From NCBI RefSeq assembly GCF_022179545.1, contig NZ_AP025518.1, positions 2,294,001-2,358,000 of the forward strand: a stretch of 64,000 nucleotides of DNA, given 5' to 3'. The position numbers and the translations under genes are program-made. Origin of the DNA: Mycolicibacterium fortuitum subsp. fortuitum (GTDB lineage Bacteria > Actinomycetota > Actinomycetes > Mycobacteriales > Mycobacteriaceae). The notes under the pieces are model-generated. The model saw nothing but the letters and a program-made list of their open reading frames with translations, was not told the origin of the DNA and made no database searches. This document shows, piece after piece, positions 7,243 to 15,511 of the stretch (its first letter is position 1; the number at the start of each line of letters is the position of its first letter).

Positions 7243-7785
7243 ATGGCCGATAAGAAGGTGCTGGTGTTGGTAGGCAGCCTGCGGGCGGCGTCGGTGAACC
7301 GACAGATCGCCGAACTGGCAGTCGAACAGGCGCCCGACGGCGTGACGCTGGAGATCTTCGACCGACTGGGGGAGTTGCCCTTCTATAACGAGGACATCGA
7401 CACCGCGGACGTGGCCGAGCCCGTGGTCGCCTTGCGTGCGGCCGCCGCCGGGGCTGACGCGACGCTCGTCGTCACTCCCGAATACAACGGGAGCATCCCC
7501 GGTGTCCTGAAGAACGCCATCGACTGGCTGTCGCGGCCCTTCGGCAACAGCGCACTCAAGGACAAGCCGCTGGCTGTGGTCGGAGCAGCGCTGGGGCAGT
7601 ACGGCGGGGTGTGGGCGCACGATGAAACGCGTAAGTCCTTCGGCATCGCCGGCCCGCGTGTGGTCGAGGATCTGAAGCTGTCGGTGCCGTCCAAGTCGCT
7701 CGACGGCAAGCATCCTAGGGAGAACGCCGAGGTGGCCGCGGCCGTGCGCGACATTGTGGGCAAGCTCACAGTCGAGGTCCGCTGA
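7243..7785 (+). CDS. NADPH-dependent FMN reductase (flavodoxin fold)
   Basis: 180 residues from the ATG at 7243, with GGGAG about 8 nt upstream; the longer frame from 7198 lacks a ribosome site. The FMN phosphate loop GSLRAASVNRQ is near residue 10. The family signature PEYNGSIPGVLKNAIDWLSR is near residues 80-105, and PLAVVGAALGQYGG follows. This matches NAD(P)H:FMN/quinone reductases of the YieF/ChrR type, which supply reduced flavin or reduce quinones by two electrons. Ortholog of Rv3054c. It is divergent from a TetR repressor that probably controls it. Confidence 0.88.
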   Translation: MADKKVLVLVGSLRAASVNRQIAELAVEQAPDGVTLEIFDRLGELPFYNEDIDTADVAEPVVALRAAAAGADATLVVTPEYNGSIPGVLKNAIDWLSRPFGNSALKDKPLAVVGAALGQYGGVWAHDETRKSFGIAGPRVVEDLKLSVPSKSLDGKHPRENAEVAAAVRDIVGKLTVEVR

Positions 7786-7800
7786 GGGCGCGTCTTGGCG

Positions 7801-7870
7801 TTTTGCCGTAAGCGCCGCTTTCCGGCAAAATTCCTGCCGCCGGCTGGGTCGTACCGACCCCGCCGGCGGC
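7801..7870 (+). terminator. Double-hairpin terminator after flavin reductase
   Basis: Two hairpins follow the stop codon. TTTTGCCG (7801-7808) pairs with CGGCAAAA (7823-7830), with an inner AAGC-GCC-GCTT stem. Then GCCGCCGGC-T-GGGTC (7836-7850) pairs with GACCC-C-GCCGGCGGC (7856-7870), followed by TTTGCTATT. The second stem is very GC-rich and precedes a short T-rich run. Confidence 0.7.
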
Positions 7871-8029
7871 TTTGCTATTGGGGGGTCTTGCGCTTTGCGG
7901 CGGCCGGACTTGTCGGTGGCTGCTGGTACATCTAGGGCGGCGGCGCGACACGGTCTGTCAAGTCGATCGCGACACGCCGTCGGCCTGGTTGCTGGCAAGC
8001 TTACGACCTGGGAATTTCAGAAATGTTAT

Positions 8030-8077
8030 TCAGAACATGTTGTATGGCTTCGAACTGTCGGCCACTAGGTGTAGTGT
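8030..8077 (+). promoter_or_regulatory. Pair of candidate NrdR boxes upstream of nrdHIE
   Basis: Box 1 is TCAGAACATGTTGTAT (8030-8045) and box 2 is CCACTAGGTGTAGTGT (8062-8077). Box 2 holds the palindrome CACTA-N4-TAGTG. The centres are 32 bp apart, about three helical turns, as expected for paired NrdR boxes. TAGTGT at 8072-8077 also works as a -10, with TTCGAA at 8049-8054 as -35 (17-nt spacer), so NrdR bound here would block the promoter. Confidence 0.65.
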
Positions 8078-8279
8078 CTGTGAGACCGACAGGCCACCAC
8101 AGTTCGGGAGCCGGCCGGAGCGCAGCGAATCCGGCTGAGTCGGTTTCAAGACCAGCCGGAGAGCGGCTTCGACCGGCAGGAATTTTGGCGGCCCGAAGGT
8201 CGCTGAACTTAAGCGAAACGTAAGACCCGAGCAGTTGCCAGTCACTTGTTCACTTTCCGCAAGAGGAGCCGTACCGAAG
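8078..8279 (+). other. Long nrdHIE 5' leader; nothing else recognised in the gap
   Basis: If transcription starts near 8084, nrdH has a leader of nearly 200 nt. It is rich in self-complementary GC segments: GCCGG/CCGGC arms around 8110-8140 and 8150-8185, and TCGCT/AGCGA near 8200-8216. It ends with AAGAGGAG as the nrdH ribosome site. No known riboswitch consensus was matched. The stretch 7871-8029 before the NrdR boxes shows no gene. Confidence 0.4.
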
Positions 8280-8519
8280 ATGACCGTCACCGTGTACACC
8301 AAGCCCGCATGCGTGCAGTGCAACGCCACCTACAAGGCGTTGGAGAAGCAGGGCATCGAGTTCGAGAAGGTCGACATCACCCTCGACAGCGAGGCCCGTG
8401 ACTACGTCATGGCGCTCGGGTACCTGCAGGCCCCGGTCGTGGTGGCCGGCAACGAGCACTGGTCGGGCTTCCGCCCCGACCGCATCAAGGCGCTGAGCTC
8501 GGTCGCGGCGACCGCGTAA
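8280..8519 (+). CDS. nrdH: Glutaredoxin-like protein NrdH
   Basis: 79 residues from the ATG at 8280, with AAGAGGAG upstream. The redox motif CVQC is at residues 11-14 ([14 protein letters not shown]). The NrdH-specific WSGFRPD signature lies near the C-terminus and separates it from ordinary glutaredoxins, because it lacks glutathione-binding features and uses thioredoxin reductase. It donates electrons to the class Ib ribonucleotide reductase NrdE in the cytoplasm. First gene of nrdHIE, controlled by the NrdR-like boxes at 8030-8077. Confidence 0.96.
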   Translation: MTVTVYTKPACVQCNATYKALEKQGIEFEKVDITLDSEARDYVMALGYLQAPVVVAGNEHWSGFRPDRIKALSSVAATA

Positions 8520-8559
8520 CGGAAGGCATCACCACTACGGGAGAGGAACGGAGGACGCG

Positions 8560-9012
8560 ATGAGTCACCTCGTCTACTTCTCCAGCGTCTCGGAGAACAC
8601 CCACCGCTTCGTCCAGAAGCTGGAATGGCCCGAAGACCAGGTCACCCGGATCCCGCTGCACGGCCGCATCGAGGTGAACGAACCCTATGTTCTGATCCTT
8701 CCCACCTACGGCGGCGGCCGTGCCACTCCTGACATCAACAACGGGGGCTATGTCCCCAAGCAGGTCATCGCATTTCTCAACAATGAACACAACCGGTCGT
8801 TGATCCGCGGCGTCATCGCCGCGGGCAACAACAACTTCGGTGCGGAGTTCGCGTACGCGGGCAATGTGGTCTCGCGCAAATGCGGTGTGCCGTACCTGTA
8901 TCGCTTCGAACTCATGGGAACCCCGGACGACGTCGAAGCAGTCCGCGTGGGGTTGAAAGACTTTTGGAAGGATCAGACGTGCCACCAACCGTCACAGCTG
9001 CAGAGCCTGTAA
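8560..9012 (+). CDS. nrdI: NrdI flavodoxin-like activator
   Basis: 150 residues; GGAGAGGAACGGAGG lies upstream of the ATG. The FMN-binding loop is [10 protein letters not shown] near residue 9, and LPTYGGG is near residue 48. NrdI supplies the oxidant that assembles the dimanganese-tyrosyl cofactor of NrdF in class Ib ribonucleotide reductases. It is 40 nt after nrdH, and its end overlaps the nrdE start by 34 nt, implying translational coupling. Ortholog of Rv3052c. Confidence 0.95.
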   Translation: MSHLVYFSSVSENTHRFVQKLEWPEDQVTRIPLHGRIEVNEPYVLILPTYGGGRATPDINNGGYVPKQVIAFLNNEHNRSLIRGVIAAGNNNFGAEFAYAGNVVSRKCGVPYLYRFELMGTPDDVEAVRVGLKDFWKDQTCHQPSQLQSL

Positions 9013-11147
9013 CCGCTCCCGGGCACGCCCTGCCCGGAGAGACCGATTACCACGCGCTCAACGCGATGCTGAATCTGTACGACGCCGACGGCAAGATTCA
9101 GTTCGACAAGGATGTGCGCGCCGCGCGGGAATACTTCCTGCAGCACGTGAACCAGAACACGGTGTTCTTCCACAGCCAGGACGAGAAGCTCGATTACCTG
9201 ATCGAGAAGGAGTACTACGAGCGCGAGGTGCTCGACCAGTACAGCCGCAACTTCGTCAAGAGCCTGCTGGATCGGGCCTACGCCAAGAAGTTCCGGTTCC
9301 CGACCTTCCTCGGCGCGTTCAAGTACTACACCTCCTACACGCTGAAGACCTTCGACGGGAAGCGTTATCTGGAGCGTTTCGAAGATCGTGTCGTGATGGT
9401 GGCGCTGACCCTGGCCGCCGGTGACACGGTGCTGGCCGAGAAGCTGGTCGATGAGATCATCGACGGCCGTTTCCAGCCGGCCACGCCGACCTTTCTCAAC
9501 TCGGGCAAGAAGCAGCGCGGCGAGCCGGTGTCCTGCTTCCTGCTGCGCATCGAGGACAACATGGAGTCCATCGGGCGCTCCATCAACTCAGCTCTGCAGC
9601 TGTCCAAGCGTGGCGGCGGAGTTGCCTTGCTGCTGACCAACATTCGCGAGCACGGCGCCCCGATCAAGAACATCGAGAACCAGAGCTCGGGCGTCATCCC
9701 GATCATGAAGCTGCTGGAGGATTCGTTCTCCTACGCCAACCAGCTCGGCGCACGGCAGGGCGCCGGCGCGGTGTACCTGCACGCGCACCACCCCGACATC
9801 TACCGGTTCCTAGACACCAAGCGCGAGAATGCCGACGAGAAGATCCGGATCAAGACGCTCTCGCTCGGTGTCGTGATCCCGGACATCACCTTCGAGCTGG
9901 CCAAGAAGAACGAGGACATGTACCTGTTCTCACCGTATGACGTCGAGAAGGTCTACGGTGTCCCGTTCGCCGACATCTCGGTGACCGAAAAGTACTACGA
10001 GATGGTCGACGACGCCCGGATCCGCAAGACGAAGATCAAGGCGCGTGAGTTCTTCCAGACGCTCGCCGAGCTGCAGTTCGAGTCGGGCTACCCGTACATC
10101 ATGTACGAGGACACGGTGAATCGGGCCAACCCGATCGCAGGCAAGATCACCCACTCCAATCTGTGCTCGGAGATCCTGCAGGTCTCGACGGCCTCGGAGT
10201 TCAACGACGATCTGTCCTACAAGAAGGTCGGCAAGGACATCTCGTGCAACCTGGGGTCGATGAACATCGCGAAGACGATGGACTCACCCGACTTCGCGCA
10301 GTCCATCGAGGTGGCCATCCGGGCACTGACCGCGGTGAGCGATCAGACCCACATCTGGTCGGTGCCGTCCATCGAGCAGGGCAACAACAGCTCGCATGCC
10401 ATCGGCCTGGGGCAGATGAACCTGCACGGGTACCTGGCCCGCGAACGGATCCACTACGGCTCCGAAGAGGGCATCGACTTCACCAACATCTACTTCTACA
10501 CCGTGCTGTTCCACGCGCTGCGCGCGTCGAATCTCATTGCGATAGAACGTGGTACGAAGTTCGGCGGGTTCGAGGATTCGAAGTACGCGTCGGGGGAGTT
10601 CTTCGACAAGTACACCGAGCAGGTGTGGGAGCCGGCCACCGACAAGGTGCGGCAGATCTTCGCCGACGCCGAGATCCACATCCCGACCCAGGATGACTGG
10701 CGTGCACTGAAGGCTTCAGTGCAGGAGCACGGCATCTACAACCAGAACCTGCAGGCGGTCCCGCCGACCGGGTCGATCTCCTACATCAACCACTCGACGT
10801 CGTCGATCCACCCGGTGGCCTCAAAGATCGAGATCCGCAAGGAAGGCAAGATCGGTCGCGTCTACTATCCGGCGCCGTATCTGACCAACGACAACCTGGA
10901 GTACTACCAGGACGCGTACGAGATCGGCTACGAGAAGATCATCGACACGTACGCCGCGGCGACGCAGCACGTGGATCAGGGTCTCTCGCTGACGTTGTTC
11001 TTCAAGGACACCGCCAACACTCGCGACGTCAACAAGGCGCAGATCTACGCTTGGCGCAAGGGGATCAAGACGCTGTACTACATCAGGCTCCGCCAGATGG
11101 CGCTGCAAGGCACGGAGGTTGAAAATTGCGTCAGCTGCATGTTGTGA
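8979..11147 (+). CDS. nrdE: Class Ib ribonucleotide reductase alpha subunit NrdE
   Basis: 722 residues from the GTG at 8979 ([11 protein letters not shown]), chosen because GGAAGG lies 8 nt upstream and because the length fits mycobacterial NrdE. The longer frame from 8880 is the shifted nrdI region. Visible features are the substrate-site segment with [10 protein letters not shown], the [12 protein letters not shown] block, the radical-transfer tyrosines in the [10 protein letters not shown] tail, and the C-terminal redox pair in NCVSCML. It reduces ribonucleoside diphosphates with NrdF and NrdH. No intein or intron disrupts the frame. A homing endonuclease gene begins 27 nt after the stop. 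Confidence 0.96.
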   Translation: MPPTVTAAEPVTAPGHALPGETDYHALNAMLNLYDADGKIQFDKDVRAAREYFLQHVNQNTVFFHSQDEKLDYLIEKEYYEREVLDQYSRNFVKSLLDRAYAKKFRFPTFLGAFKYYTSYTLKTFDGKRYLERFEDRVVMVALTLAAGDTVLAEKLVDEIIDGRFQPATPTFLNSGKKQRGEPVSCFLLRIEDNMESIGRSINSALQLSKRGGGVALLLTNIREHGAPIKNIENQSSGVIPIMKLLEDSFSYANQLGARQGAGAVYLHAHHPDIYRFLDTKRENADEKIRIKTLSLGVVIPDITFELAKKNEDMYLFSPYDVEKVYGVPFADISVTEKYYEMVDDARIRKTKIKAREFFQTLAELQFESGYPYIMYEDTVNRANPIAGKITHSNLCSEILQVSTASEFNDDLSYKKVGKDISCNLGSMNIAKTMDSPDFAQSIEVAIRALTAVSDQTHIWSVPSIEQGNNSSHAIGLGQMNLHGYLARERIHYGSEEGIDFTNIYFYTVLFHALRASNLIAIERGTKFGGFEDSKYASGEFFDKYTEQVWEPATDKVRQIFADAEIHIPTQDDWRALKASVQEHGIYNQNLQAVPPTGSISYINHSTSSIHPVASKIEIRKEGKIGRVYYPAPYLTNDNLEYYQDAYEIGYEKIIDTYAAATQHVDQGLSLTLFFKDTANTRDVNKAQIYAWRKGIKTLYYIRLRQMALQGTEVENCVSCML

Positions 11148-11174
11148 CAAGTCAATTCTGACAGCGGACCTTCT

Positions 11175-11951
11175 TTGACCGGCGAACCTCTGACCGGTGG
11201 CTTGATTTACGGAATCAGGCTCCGGTCGGAGGTTGTGTATCGCTATGTAGGTCTCACTACGAAAACTGCCCAAGTTCGGCTTCGGCAACACTTCAAAGTC
11301 GCCGCCGCTGGGCGGAAGACGCCGTTTTACGACTGGTTACGCAAGCAGGATCGCGACAACGTCATCGCGGTCCCCCTGGACTGGGCGGACGGACTCGACG
11401 AACTCGGTGAGGCTGAAATGGCCTGGATAGTCCTTCTCCGACAGGAGGGGCATTCATTGTTGAACCTCGCGGACGGCGGACTTGGACCGACGGGTGTGGA
11501 ATGGACAGCCGAGATGCGGGAGGCTGCGAGGATCCGATCGACCGGCCGCAAGATTCCCAGCCGATTTGGTGCGGAGAATCCGTTCTATCAGCGAGAGCAC
11601 TCCGCCGAGCAGCGGGCGAAGTGGTCGGCGGCGCGTAAGGGCACCAACGTCGGCGCCAACAATCCGAACTACGGGAAGTTCGGTGCCGATCACCCAAGTT
11701 TCGGCCACGTGATGTCAGAAGAGGCCAAGGCCAAGCTTTCGGAAATGCGGAAGGGCTCCGGTAATCCGAATTTTGGGCGCACGGCGAGCGATGAAACGCG
11801 CGCCAAGATGTCAGCGGTTCGGAAAGGCCGCCCCATGCCGTCGAGTCGCCGCAGTGCTCACACGCGATACCACACAAACAAGGGCGTGTACAAAGACACG
11901 TGTCAGCACTGCCGCGATGATCAGTCGACTCCGCCGCGGCCATTAGATTAA
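11175..11951 (+). CDS. GIY-YIG/NUMOD3 homing endonuclease-like protein
   Basis: 258 residues, apparently from a TTG at 11175; no in-frame ATG or GTG is available before the domain starts. Residues 9-45 carry the GIY-YIG core: LIYGIRL, then YRYVGLT, then the Arg-containing VRLRQHF. The catalytic Glu is probably in EMAWIVLLR near residue 80, and NLADGG follows, as in phage enzymes. Residues about 125-220 hold three NUMOD3-type DNA-binding repeats of the form GxxNPxY/F...S..xRAKxSxxRKG. The C-terminus has a CQHC motif. This resembles free-standing homing endonucleases of the I-TevI/Seg class. Its position right behind nrdE, and base use visibly less GC-rich than its neighbours, point to horizontal entry. 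No flanking IS or phage genes were found. Confidence 0.85.
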   Translation: MTGEPLTGGLIYGIRLRSEVVYRYVGLTTKTAQVRLRQHFKVAAAGRKTPFYDWLRKQDRDNVIAVPLDWADGLDELGEAEMAWIVLLRQEGHSLLNLADGGLGPTGVEWTAEMREAARIRSTGRKIPSRFGAENPFYQREHSAEQRAKWSAARKGTNVGANNPNYGKFGADHPSFGHVMSEEAKAKLSEMRKGSGNPNFGRTASDETRAKMSAVRKGRPMPSSRRSAHTRYHTNKGVYKDTCQHCRDDQSTPPRPLD

Positions 11952-11986
11952 GTCAGGGATGGCGCCGTAGAACCATGCACGCAGGT

Positions 11987-12042
11987 CGAATGGCCAGTTG
12001 TTGCACGTAATCCCGAAAAGATGTGCAACAACTGGCCATTCG
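11987..12042. repeat. Palindromic repeat, copy 2 (GGCCAGTTG family), perfect 20-bp arms
   Basis: CGAATGGCCAGTTGTTGCAC (11987-12006) is the exact complement of 12023-12042, with a 16-nt loop. It lies between the convergent endonuclease and MerR genes and is the most perfect of the four copies. There is no U-tract. Confidence 0.9.
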
Positions 12043-12071
12043 GCATCAGCGGGCTGTGGCGGTAGGCCGGA

Positions 12072-12905
12072 CTATTGAACCGGCACGTACACTTTTGTCC
12101 GCAGCCTGTCTTCCGGCACGTCGCGCGGGTCGTCGAGGTAGACGTTGTAGTGGTGCGTCGTGATGTCGTCGGCGGTACGCGTCAGGGTCAACCCGTGCTC
12201 GGTCATGTAGGCGCCGATGAGCTCGTGCGCCCGCGAGATCGCCTCGGCGTACGGGCCCGTGACGCTGGCCACCACGGCCCGTCGAGCTGGCACAACGAGC
12301 GCGCTCAGCGGATCCCGGGCCGTGGTGTCGTCGGGAACCTCGACGAACACCGACTCGTCGACATCCGATTCCCGGAACTCGTCGTCGTGTTCGATGCACC
12401 CGCCCAACATGCCCGGCGTGATGTTCTGTTCGGCGATGGCGGGCATGAACCGCTCCCACAGCTGCCCCTCGGCGGCATAGTTCGGAACGGTGTCGCGCAG
12501 GTACACGATGGTCCGGGCGGGGACGGTTTCTTCGGTGACGGTGTCGGTCATGGTGAGCTCCTTCTCGGAAAGTAGGCGGTCGATGAGCCGGAGCCGCGCG
12601 TTGGCCTCCTCGGCCGCCGCCACCAGTTCGATGCGTTGGGCCGCTAGGGCTACGTCGAACGCCGCGGTGCCGCGGATAGCGAGTAGGGCTCCGATGGCGG
12701 ACACGCCGAACCCGATGTCGCGCAGCCGCCGGATCGCGGCGGCGTCGGTCAGCTGCGCCGCCGCGTACCGGCGGTAGCCGCTGATCGCGTCCACCTGCGC
12801 GGGCACCAGGACACCGTGGGCGTCGTAGTGGCGCAGCATGCGAACGGAGATACGGCTCAGCGAGGAGAACCTGCCGATCGACATCAAGGACGGGGTGTCG
12901 GTCAC
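12072..12905 (-). CDS. MerR family regulator with GyrI-like effector domain
   Basis: 277 residues from a GTG at 12905. The N-terminal MerR winged helix covers residues 8-75 (SIGRFSSLSRISVRMLRHYD, then GYRRYAAAQLTD). A helical linker follows, then from about residue 120 a GyrI/AraC-effector-like domain that usually binds hydrophobic or cationic small molecules (as in BmrR and TipA). The inner run ELTMTDTVTEETVP could also act as an internal start for a free effector domain, as in TipAS; this is speculative. No adjacent transporter or target gene is evident, so the ligand and target are unknown. Confidence 0.87.
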   Translation of the reverse strand: MTDTPSLMSIGRFSSLSRISVRMLRHYDAHGVLVPAQVDAISGYRRYAAAQLTDAAAIRRLRDIGFGVSAIGALLAIRGTAAFDVALAAQRIELVAAAEEANARLRLIDRLLSEKELTMTDTVTEETVPARTIVYLRDTVPNYAAEGQLWERFMPAIAEQNITPGMLGGCIEHDDEFRESDVDESVFVEVPDDTTARDPLSALVVPARRAVVASVTGPYAEAISRAHELIGAYMTEHGLTLTRTADDITTHHYNVYLDDPRDVPEDRLRTKVYVPVQ

Positions 12906-12965
12906 GGTGACGACTGTGCCGCCTCACACCATGTGAGAGTCAAGCCTGTTCTGCACGCACTTAGG

Positions 12966-13027
12966 TCGAGTGGCCAGTTGTTGCTGCACGCAGCACCACG
13001 AAAACTGTGTCGTAACTGGCCATTCGA
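12966..13027. repeat. Palindromic repeat, copy 3 (GGCCAGTTG family), degenerate
   Basis: TCGAGTGGCCAGTTGTTG near 12966 pairs imperfectly with CGTAACTGGCCATTCGA ending at 13027. The outer 14 bp of each arm are conserved and the inner part has diverged. It lies just 3' of the minus-strand gene ending at 13061. Confidence 0.75.
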
Positions 13028-13060
13028 TGTTGGGCGACCGCTTTGCGGTGGCACTCGCGC

Positions 13061-13990
13061 TCAACCTCCTGGAGAACACGACGTGTGCTCGATCGGCACC
13101 CAGGTCGGTTCCGGTCCAACTGCGGAGTTGAACGCCTCGATCTTGGCCGGGGTTGTGTATGTGATCTGCAGGTTGGTGGCGACCTGCGAGACGTAGAACT
13201 GTTCTGCACTGTCGGGCGGGGTGAAGATCGATGCCAACTGTTCGATCAGGCCGCTGGGTAAGTACTTGCGATACATGGCGAAGGGCAGCGAGTACCGGGC
13301 AGTGCCCAATTCGAATTCGATGACGGCGTTGGGTGCGGGGTTCACGTCGTAAGGGTCTGGGTAGTCGCCGGTCATGTCGCAGCTGATCTGATGCAATGGA
13401 CCGTCACATCCGCTGATGCGAGCGAATTCACCCACGATCTCGAACGTATCATCGTCGTCGTAGGGCCCTGCCTGGTCGGTAAAGAACGTGAAATGGTCAA
13501 GCGGTGGTTCTCGCTCGTCGGCCAGCGATTCCAAAACCATGCTCACGGAGTGGATGTCCATGTCCTTGAACACGTCGGTGTGTTCGGCGCACTCGACCAT
13601 CTCTTCGTCGGTCACCTCGTCAAGGCCGATAATCCCGGCGGTCTTCAACAAGGAGAACATGGACAGCAGTTGTTCTCGCAGCTCCGGCGTCAGCGGGTGC
13701 CGCCACTCGGGCTTATCGTACGGGTCCTGGTCGGAGGACGGGTACAGCAGCTCGGCGTCGCGAACTTCGAGAAACCCTTTGTAGGACTGCCGTAGGCACA
13801 CCAGACCGATGACCGGAAGAAGCCACGTGAAGAGCTGGTCCGGCATGGGAGTGCTCGGGATCCACCGAATCGCCAGCCAGCACATGTAGATGCCGACCCC
13901 CAAGTACACGAATGGGCCAAACCAGCCCAGCCAGTACGGGACCCGGTCTACGAACCTCAGCCGCCGCCAGTTCACGGCGCAATCATCCAC
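13061..13990 (-). CDS. Unknown membrane-anchored protein, two N-terminal helices
   Basis: 309 residues from a GTG at 13990; a GTG five codons in is an alternative start. Two hydrophobic segments occur near residues 17-42 (WLGWFGPFVYLGVGIYMCWL) and 50-68 (LFTWLLPVIGLVCL). A long acidic soluble region follows, with DDDDTFEIVGEF, a Cys pair (ISGCDGPLHQISCD) and a Cys near the end. I recognise no family. It lies in the accessory block, opposite a small single-helix protein at 14083, and its 3' end carries repeat copy 3. Function unknown. Confidence 0.7.
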   Translation of the reverse strand: MDDCAVNWRRLRFVDRVPYWLGWFGPFVYLGVGIYMCWLAIRWIPSTPMPDQLFTWLLPVIGLVCLRQSYKGFLEVRDAELLYPSSDQDPYDKPEWRHPLTPELREQLLSMFSLLKTAGIIGLDEVTDEEMVECAEHTDVFKDMDIHSVSMVLESLADEREPPLDHFTFFTDQAGPYDDDDTFEIVGEFARISGCDGPLHQISCDMTGDYPDPYDVNPAPNAVIEFELGTARYSLPFAMYRKYLPSGLIEQLASIFTPPDSAEQFYVSQVATNLQITYTTPAKIEAFNSAVGPEPTWVPIEHTSCSPGG

Positions 13991-14082
13991 GATTGAGACA
14001 AGGCCGGTACGAGGATTCGGTCCGAGTGGACACTGAGGCTGGCAGTTAGTGTTTCCACCGCGACGTCAGAGACCATGTTGCG

Positions 14083-14247
14083 ATGTCGGCAACCGTTGAG
14101 GCGATCCTCGTCACCGCGCTGGTATTCGGGATCGTCATCGCCATATTCGGCTTGATCTACGCATGGGAGAAGTGGGGCAAGGGCACACGACTGGAACAGC
14201 GCATCGATCGCTTCTTCGATCGCGTCAGCGACATGTTCGACCGGTAG
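14083..14247 (+). CDS. Small single-pass membrane protein, 54 residues
   Basis: ATG at 14083, stop TAG at 14245-14247. The peptide starts MSATVEAILVTALVFGIVIA and has one hydrophobic helix at about residues 5-27. A charged amphipathic tail follows (WEKWGKGTRLEQRIDRFFDR). The hydrophobic-then-amphipathic layout and in-frame codon use suggest a real gene, although the ribosome site (AGAGA) is weak. It starts 92 nt from the divergent membrane protein gene at 13061-13990, so the two may be functionally linked. No family recognised. Confidence 0.5.
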   Translation: MSATVEAILVTALVFGIVIAIFGLIYAWEKWGKGTRLEQRIDRFFDRVSDMFDR

Positions 14248-14313
14248 CGCCGAGCGGCATCGCCCGACTCGTCGAAAGCGCAATGACGACAGCATGTTTG
14301 ATGCTGCTTGCAG

Positions 14314-14730
14314 CTATGGCGCCGGTGCTTCTGGGGGTGCCGGCGGTGCCGGTGCAGGGTCCGGCATGTGTCCTGGCTCTTCTGGTGGGATGGTGTCGGC
14401 ACGCACCTCGTAGGTGTCGTTGCTCCTAACCTTGTCCTCGACCCAGCCGCCGGGGAAATAGGTGCAGTTGGTGCCGAAATAGGAGTTGTAGCAGCTGCTG
14501 GTCGGGTTTTCATAGTGGCGGGGAACGCCGATCAGTCGGTGCCGCGTCCAAGACCCGTCGGGCCGGAGCGGTTCGTCGCATATTTGACGCGTCTCCGAGC
14601 CGAGGAAGCCCCACGGGCGCTTCTCGCAGTTGGGTGGAACTTCGGCGTAGGCGGCGGGCGCGTGGATCATTGTTGCGCCGATGACCGTTCCGAGCATGAG
14701 AAGCGTAAGGCCGTTGAGGCGAACGGTCAT
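14314..14730 (-). CDS. Secreted Cys-rich protein of a mycobacterial conserved family
   Basis: 138 residues with a Sec signal peptide (hydrophobic core LTLLMLGTVIGATM, cleavage after AYA near residue 29). The mature part has four Cys (NCEKRPWGF, QICDEPLRPDGSW, SSCYNSYFGTNC) and the CDEPLRPDGSWTR block, which I recall from a family of short exported mycobacterial proteins (CDGP type). A Pro/Ala-rich tail ends the protein (PPEEPGHMPDPAPAPPAPP). Likely exported and disulfide-bonded. Function unknown. It faces the small membrane protein gene at its 3' end. Confidence 0.72.
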   Translation of the reverse strand: MTVRLNGLTLLMLGTVIGATMIHAPAAYAEVPPNCEKRPWGFLGSETRQICDEPLRPDGSWTRHRLIGVPRHYENPTSSCYNSYFGTNCTYFPGGWVEDKVRSNDTYEVRADTIPPEEPGHMPDPAPAPPAPPEAPAP

Positions 14731-14912
14731 GGCGGACCTTTTGAGGGTCGTTGATGGAAAGCAGCGTTAATTTACTCGAACGTGAATACTTTCTGTCGGG
14801 AAATGGTGACGATGGCTCTACAGGTTCAACGACGGGGACAAACGTGGTGCAGCCATGACTCCAGGACGAAAACTCGGTCGCATGTGCCGGACTTGCCCGC
14901 TACCGTCCGCGG

Positions 14913-15482
14913 GTGGACTACTTCACCGCCGACCTGCACCTCGCGCACCCCAAGCTGGCGAGCTTGCGTGGGTTCGAGACCGTGGCAGCGCACGACGCCG
15001 CGGTGATGGCACCGCTGCATCAGCTCGATCCGAGCCAAGACACGCTGTGGGTTCTCGGCGACATCTGTGCCGGGGGCGTGGCGTCCAAAGAATCGGCTCT
15101 GGCACAGCTGAGCACGCTGCAGGTGCCGATGCACCTCGTGACCGGCAATCATGACCCCGTGCATCCGATGTACCGGGGTGCGCAGAAGCATTTCGCCGAT
15201 TACGCCGCGGTGTTCGCGAGCGTGCAGCAGGTGGGGCGGACGAAGGTCAGCGGTGAGGGCGTGATGCTCAGCCACTTCCCATACGCTGAAGTCCCGGACA
15301 GGTTCTCGCGCAATAACTTCGATCAATACCAATTGCCGAACCTCGGCATGTGGTTGATCCACGGGCACACACACTCGGACCAGAGACGGTCGGCGAAGCG
15401 GTCGATCTGCGTGTCATTGGAGGCCTGGGATCGGCGGCCGGCATCGGCCGAGGAGATCGCGGCCGAGATGCAGCGGATCTGA
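14913..15482 (+). CDS. Calcineurin-like metallophosphoesterase
   Basis: 189 residues from a GTG at 14913. A -10-like TACCGT at 14901-14906 ends 6 nt before the GTG, so the mRNA may be leaderless. All metallophosphoesterase motifs are visible: DLHLAH (residues 7-12), GDIC, GNHD, SHFPY and GHTHSD near the C-terminus. The short single-domain form resembles phage and plasmid phosphoesterases and YfcE-like proteins acting on small phosphodiesters or nucleotides. It stands alone in the accessory block. Substrate unknown. Confidence 0.85.
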   Translation: MDYFTADLHLAHPKLASLRGFETVAAHDAAVMAPLHQLDPSQDTLWVLGDICAGGVASKESALAQLSTLQVPMHLVTGNHDPVHPMYRGAQKHFADYAAVFASVQQVGRTKVSGEGVMLSHFPYAEVPDRFSRNNFDQYQLPNLGMWLIHGHTHSDQRRSAKRSICVSLEAWDRRPASAEEIAAEMQRI

Positions 15483-15511
15483 CTCGAATGAACGGGTAGA
15501 CGCGGGAATGC

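Noticed and set aside
8078..8279. Cobalamin riboswitch in the nrdHIE leader
   Set aside because: GCCGG/CCGGC arms with GCGAATCCGGC recall a B12 element, but the conserved GCCACTG-type core and the rest of the consensus are not present in the right order.
8979..11147. Intein or intron in nrdE
   Set aside because: The homing endonuclease next door prompted a check, but the frame is continuous and all expected NrdE motifs follow at normal spacing.
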